From positions 62,001 to 126,000 of the forward strand of contig NZ_BMQP01000015.1 in NCBI RefSeq assembly GCF_014648175.1: a DNA stretch of 64,000 nucleotides, read 5' to 3'. Numbering within the stretch: the stretch's first letter is position 1; every line of letters begins with the position of its first letter. Under the pieces are notes generated by a model. That model searched no databases. It saw nothing but the letters and a program-made list of their open reading frames with translations, and was not told where the DNA came from. This stretch comes from Planobispora rosea (GTDB taxonomy: Bacteria > Actinomycetota > Actinomycetes > Streptosporangiales > Streptosporangiaceae). The position numbers were made by a program, and so were the translations under genes. Below, in pieces: positions 60,599 through 64,000 of this stretch.

Positions 60599-63500
60599 TC
60601 AGGAGGTCGCGGCGATCCAGCTGTCCAGGTCGGCCTCGGCGAGCAGCAGCGGCACCGCGGCCGGGTCGCGCAGCAGCGCGGCGACCGCGAGCCGGTCGCC
60701 CCACTGACCCGCCGCCCACGCGAGCCCCCGCGCCAGACCCTCCACGCCCGAGGCGTGCACCGTGCCCTCGGCGAAGCGCCAGGTGACCGGCACCCCGTCC
60801 ACCAGGAGCTTCTCGTGCTCCACATAGGTCGCGGGCGCGGTCGGCAGCAGTGACCGCACGGCGGGCGGGACCTCGCGGACCTCGCCCGACGACGTCACCT
60901 CCCCGGCCGTCGCCTCCCCGGCCAACGGCAGGTCGAGCAGCTCCGACAGGGCCTCGGCGAGATCGAACGGGGCGAGGACCAGCGGCCGGTCCGCAACCAG
61001 CGGCAGCAGGTCGGGCGCCTCGACCACGACCGGCTCGCCCGGGCCGGTACCGGAGCCTGTCCCCGAAGCACCGGGGATCGCACGCCCGTCCTCGGCGTCG
61101 GCGACGACGACCTCACCGTCGAGGACCGCGCGGACCGCCCTCGGGGGCGCGACGCGGGCCGGGTCGACGGCGGCCAGAGCCACCCACAGGGCCCTGAGCT
61201 GAGCCCGGTCCACCTCGATCGAGGGGTCGGCCAGCAGGTCGAGGAGCTCGTCGGGACCGCCGTGCGAGGCGAGCAGGTCGGGAAGCGCGGTCCGGACGCC
61301 GATCATCGCCAGGGCGGCCTCGTCCGCGGCGGCCGGGGCGTCGCCGTACAGGCCGAACAGGAGCGGGTCACCGGTCGGCAGACGCAGCTCCGTGGGGAGC
61401 TTCCCGCCGAGGACCGGATGGGTGGACAACCACCACGCGGTGTAGGACGGGACCTCCACGACCTCCCCCGCGGCCAGGACGCGCAGCGGGTGCAGGACCG
61501 AGCGGAGCGGCGGGCGGGAGAGCAGGGCCAGGGCGGAGGGCCAGTCGGCGATGTACTCCAGATCGCGGACGGCGGAGAACTCCCTGGCCACCGGGGGCAC
61601 GTCCAGCTCGGGCAGCAGGTCGAGCACGTGCTCGACCCATTCGTCCTCGCGGTCCAGGTCGTGGTCGCACTCGTCCGGGTCGAGCATGACGTCGCTGTCG
61701 TTGACCACGGCGAAGCCGTCGAGCACGCCGGCCGCCGCCAGCACCCGCGAGCCGTACCGCTCCACCAGGTCGGGCGCGGCCGTGCCGAAGTGGGTCTCGG
61801 GGTCCAGCAGCCCGGCCAGCGAGCCGTCGGCCAGCAGCAGCTCCCCCGCCGGGTAGAGCTCGCCGTCGGTGCCGCGCAACGCCAGGTCCGCCAGCCACGG
61901 TGCCTCACCCGCGGTCAGCCCCGCGGCGTCGACCAGGGCCAGTACGGCCTGGGCCACCGGCTCGGGATCGGCGCTCTCCAGCGACTCGGAGACGGCCGCC
62001 CGGGTGAGCGGGTCCTCCAGCACGGTCCTGGGGGTCGCCTCGGCGGCACCGAGGCGGAGCAGCAGAGGATGGGCGGCGTCGGGGTGGACCACGCGGAGCC
62101 CGAGCGGGGCGAGCACCCCCAGGTCGAGGGAGCCGCGCTCGGTCAGCACGAGCGTGCCGCGCGGCCCTCTCACCAGGCGGCCGTCCGCCAGCGGAACCGG
62201 CAGCGCGCCGAGTGCCTCGGGGTCGTCGCCGGGCAGCACCTCGTACAGGGAGCGCCACCAGGCCGGGTCCCGGTCCTCGCCCGCACCGCCGGAGAGGTCG
62301 CCGGCGAGCATGTCCACGACGTCGGCCAGCTCCACCCGCTTCACACCGAGCGTGGTGATCGCGGGGTGCCGGGACGGCCATCCGGCGGGCAGCAGGCCGG
62401 GGACCATGGGGGCGATCTTCTCCAGCAGCTCGCCCGGGGCCGCCACCACGGACGCCTGCCGGCCGGTCACCACCGGGTTCGTGTTCCCCGCGTCGGCGGG
62501 CTCGGCGTCGGCGGACTCGGCGTCGGCGGGCAGGGAGAGGGCGGGCAGGAGCGGGGTGTCGGGGAGCCTGCGCAGGATGGCCCGGCGGATCCGGGCGTCG
62601 AGCTCGCCCCGGCCCATCAGGCCGGGCACGAGGTCGAGCAGCTTCGGCGTGCGGGGCAGCCCGGCGAGCAGCTCCAGGTAGGTCTCGGCGGCACGCTCGA
62701 CCAGGAAGTCGGTGAGCGGGCCCAGCGCCACGTGCCGCCGGTCGGTGGCCAGCGGGAAGGACGCGATCAGCAGGGCGGGCAGGTCGAGCGGCTCGTCGCT
62801 CGGGGTCGGAGCGTGCACGACGGGCGGCACGTTCCCCGGCAGCGGCCCCGGCTCGCCGCCCCGCGTCCCGTCCTCGGCCCCGGCCTCGGAGCCGTTCCGC
62901 ACTCCGCCCGGGGAAGCTGGCCCGGCGCCGCCGAGAAGACCGGCCCCGCCCGGGGAGGCGGGCCGGTCGGAGACGGGGACGGCCCAGCGGATCAGCCAGT
63001 GGGGGCGGGCGCGTTCCTCGGTCGGGCGGTCGGCGAACAGCTCGGCCACCTGCTCCGGGGTGAACCGGCCGGAGGCCGAGACGACCCGCCAGCCGCCGGG
63101 GGCGATGGTCCTGGTCTCGCCGTCCACGTCGATCTCGATCGACTCCAGGGCGGGCATGCCGATCAGCAGCGCGGGACCGGCCTCCCGGAGCATCGTCCGG
63201 ACGGCCTCCACGGCGGCCGCGTCGCGGAGCGGGAGCCGGACGAGCGTGTCGAAGCCCTGCGGGATCTCCACCGGCCCGCCCGGGAACGGCAGGCGCAGCA
63301 GGGGCACGTGCCCGCCGCGCTCGGCGAGCTCCCGGGCCAGCGCGGGCTCGGCGGCCACCAGAGCGGCGGTCTGCTCGCGGGACCAGCGGACCACCCCGGA
63401 GCCGAGTGAACCGATCACCGGCTCGTCGCAGACCGACACCACGGCCGCGAAGCCGACGCCGAACCGGCCCGTCGCCCCGGCCTCGCCCCGCTTGGCGGAG

Positions 63501-63787
63501 ACCCGCAGCGTGGACAGGCTCTCGATCCCGGCGGCGTCGATCGGCGCGCCGGTGTTGGCCGCCGACAGCACCCCTTCGCGCAGCGAGAGCCGCAGGCGGC
63601 CGGGGACCCCCGCCCGCAGGGCGGCGTCGGCGGCGTTCTGGGCGAGTTCGACGATCAGCCGGTCGCGGTAGCCGCCGAGTGCGAAGTCCTCCTCCGCGTT
63701 GGCGTCCTCGCGGAAGCGCGCGGGCGAGGCGGTCCAGGCCGCGAGCACGGCGGAGCGCAGTCGGTCGGTGCCGAAGGTGTCAGTCAC
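60599..63787 (-). CDS. Sacsin N-terminal-like (HSP90-type ATPase) large protein
   Basis: A protein of 1062 residues. The GHKL/HSP90-like ATPase domain is at the N terminus (about 40-200; RLIVELAQNAADAALRAGVP N-box, VLSAANTGAPIDAAGIESL, GRFGVGFAAVVSV G-loop). The long C-terminal part is rich in Ala/Leu/Asp with no motif I can name. Low-complexity inserts occur at about 290-340 and 435-450 (AESADAEPADAGN). Long proteins with the sacsin N-terminal ATP-binding fold are widespread in actinomycetes. Some sit beside DUF3027 genes, which would fit the partial gene that follows. The function is unknown; ATP-driven chaperoning is an inference. Confidence 0.85.
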   Translation of the reverse strand: MTDTFGTDRLRSAVLAAWTASPARFREDANAEEDFALGGYRDRLIVELAQNAADAALRAGVPGRLRLSLREGVLSAANTGAPIDAAGIESLSTLRVSAKRGEAGATGRFGVGFAAVVSVCDEPVIGSLGSGVVRWSREQTAALVAAEPALARELAERGGHVPLLRLPFPGGPVEIPQGFDTLVRLPLRDAAAVEAVRTMLREAGPALLIGMPALESIEIDVDGETRTIAPGGWRVVSASGRFTPEQVAELFADRPTEERARPHWLIRWAVPVSDRPASPGGAGLLGGAGPASPGGVRNGSEAGAEDGTRGGEPGPLPGNVPPVVHAPTPSDEPLDLPALLIASFPLATDRRHVALGPLTDFLVERAAETYLELLAGLPRTPKLLDLVPGLMGRGELDARIRRAILRRLPDTPLLPALSLPADAESADAEPADAGNTNPVVTGRQASVVAAPGELLEKIAPMVPGLLPAGWPSRHPAITTLGVKRVELADVVDMLAGDLSGGAGEDRDPAWWRSLYEVLPGDDPEALGALPVPLADGRLVRGPRGTLVLTERGSLDLGVLAPLGLRVVHPDAAHPLLLRLGAAEATPRTVLEDPLTRAAVSESLESADPEPVAQAVLALVDAAGLTAGEAPWLADLALRGTDGELYPAGELLLADGSLAGLLDPETHFGTAAPDLVERYGSRVLAAAGVLDGFAVVNDSDVMLDPDECDHDLDREDEWVEHVLDLLPELDVPPVAREFSAVRDLEYIADWPSALALLSRPPLRSVLHPLRVLAAGEVVEVPSYTAWWLSTHPVLGGKLPTELRLPTGDPLLFGLYGDAPAAADEAALAMIGVRTALPDLLASHGGPDELLDLLADPSIEVDRAQLRALWVALAAVDPARVAPPRAVRAVLDGEVVVADAEDGRAIPGASGTGSGTGPGEPVVVEAPDLLPLVADRPLVLAPFDLAEALSELLDLPLAGEATAGEVTSSGEVREVPPAVRSLLPTAPATYVEHEKLLVDGVPVTWRFAEGTVHASGVEGLARGLAWAAGQWGDRLAVAALLRDPAAVPLLLAEADLDSWIAATS

Positions 63788-63942
63788 AGCGATGCATCCA
63801 AAGGTCAGGGCCCCGGGGCCGCCGGTCCGGGGCGGTCCGGCGGCCCGATGACCCTATCCGGAGCGACGGACAGAAACGGCCCGGCGATGCGACGGCCCGG
63901 TCGGGGCGCGTCGGGCCGGGAGCGGCCCGGGGGCGCGTCGGG

Positions 63943-64000
63943 TCAGGAATGGCCCAGCGGCTCGTCGGAGGAGTCGTCGTCCACGGAACCGGCGAGGTCC
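63943..64000 (-). CDS. 3' end of a gene cut by the window edge
   Basis: Minus-strand codons read DLAGSVDDDSSDEPLGHS followed by TGA (63943-63945), an acidic C-terminal tail of the kind seen in DUF3027 proteins. The gene would be upstream of and co-directional with the sacsin-like gene, 155 bp away. Only 18 codons are visible, so the family is a guess. Confidence 0.4.
   Translation of the reverse strand, partial: DLAGSVDDDSSDEPLGHS

Overview
The window looks like chromosomal DNA of a high-GC filamentous actinomycete. The very high third-position GC, the frequent GTG starts, the ATGA/GTGA gene overlaps and the gene families (SCO7613-type membrane protein, DUF2530, DUF6461/DUF6882, sacsin-like ATPase, actinobacterial homogentisate dioxygenase) point to the Streptosporangiales/Streptomycetales. 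A Streptosporangiaceae member is my best guess, by inference only. I saw no rRNA, tRNA, CRISPR array or replication origin.

Layout. 0.1-3.8 kb: an OmpR/kinase pair divergent from a lipoprotein and an efflux-type membrane adaptor. 3.8-5.1 kb: a TetR gene divergent from a small protein, then 23-bp tandem repeats and a broken ATPase. 5.1-6.3 kb: an Erm(E)-like 23S rRNA methyltransferase with its own upstream leader peptide. 6.4-12.9 kb: hydrolase, PAS/GAF histidine kinase, diguanylate cyclase and aldo/keto reductase. 13.0-16.2 kb: a homogentisate (tyrosine) catabolic operon, hmgA - unknown gene - fahA, joined by ATGA overlaps. 16.3-21.1 kb: L,D-transpeptidase, NfeD/SPFH pair and a secreted CBM2-GH5 cellulase. 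21.3-24.5 kb: threonine to glycine catabolism (tdh-kbl) and a LysR gene. 24.5-27.2 kb: isochorismatase-fold hydrolase, TetR regulator and cytochrome P450. 27.2-30.9 kb: two overlapping dynamin/YfjP-type GTPases.

31.0-33.6 kb is a scar region. Two decayed copies of one IS5-type element flank or enclose a frameshifted DUF6461 gene and an intact DUF6882 gene. Next comes a minus-strand block (33.8-39.6 kb): an orphan response regulator, folD-like and fchA folate genes, a complete two-component pair, and L-2-hydroxyglutarate oxidase. A cold-shock protein and a giant membrane protein follow.

43.4-48.8 kb holds a membrane-anchored propeller protein, an ECF sigma factor with its membrane partner, a methyltransferase and an aldo/keto reductase behind a MerR-like promoter. 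48.9-53.0 kb holds RNA cyclic phosphodiesterase, an MFS exporter overlapping its MarR regulator, and hypotheticals. 53.3-55.8 kb pairs a GAF-SpoIIE phosphatase with a CarH-like B12-binding protein carrying the Wx9EH photoreceptor motif; this is the strongest candidate for an unusual system. The window ends with CutA, a purine permease, DUF2530, a cysteine-rich unknown, a double glyoxalase-fold protein, a 1062-residue sacsin-like ATPase and the 3' tip of one more gene.

The other unusual points are a FolD that has lost its cyclohydrolase lysine and sits beside FchA, the Erm attenuator, and the IS ends that enclose a passenger gene.
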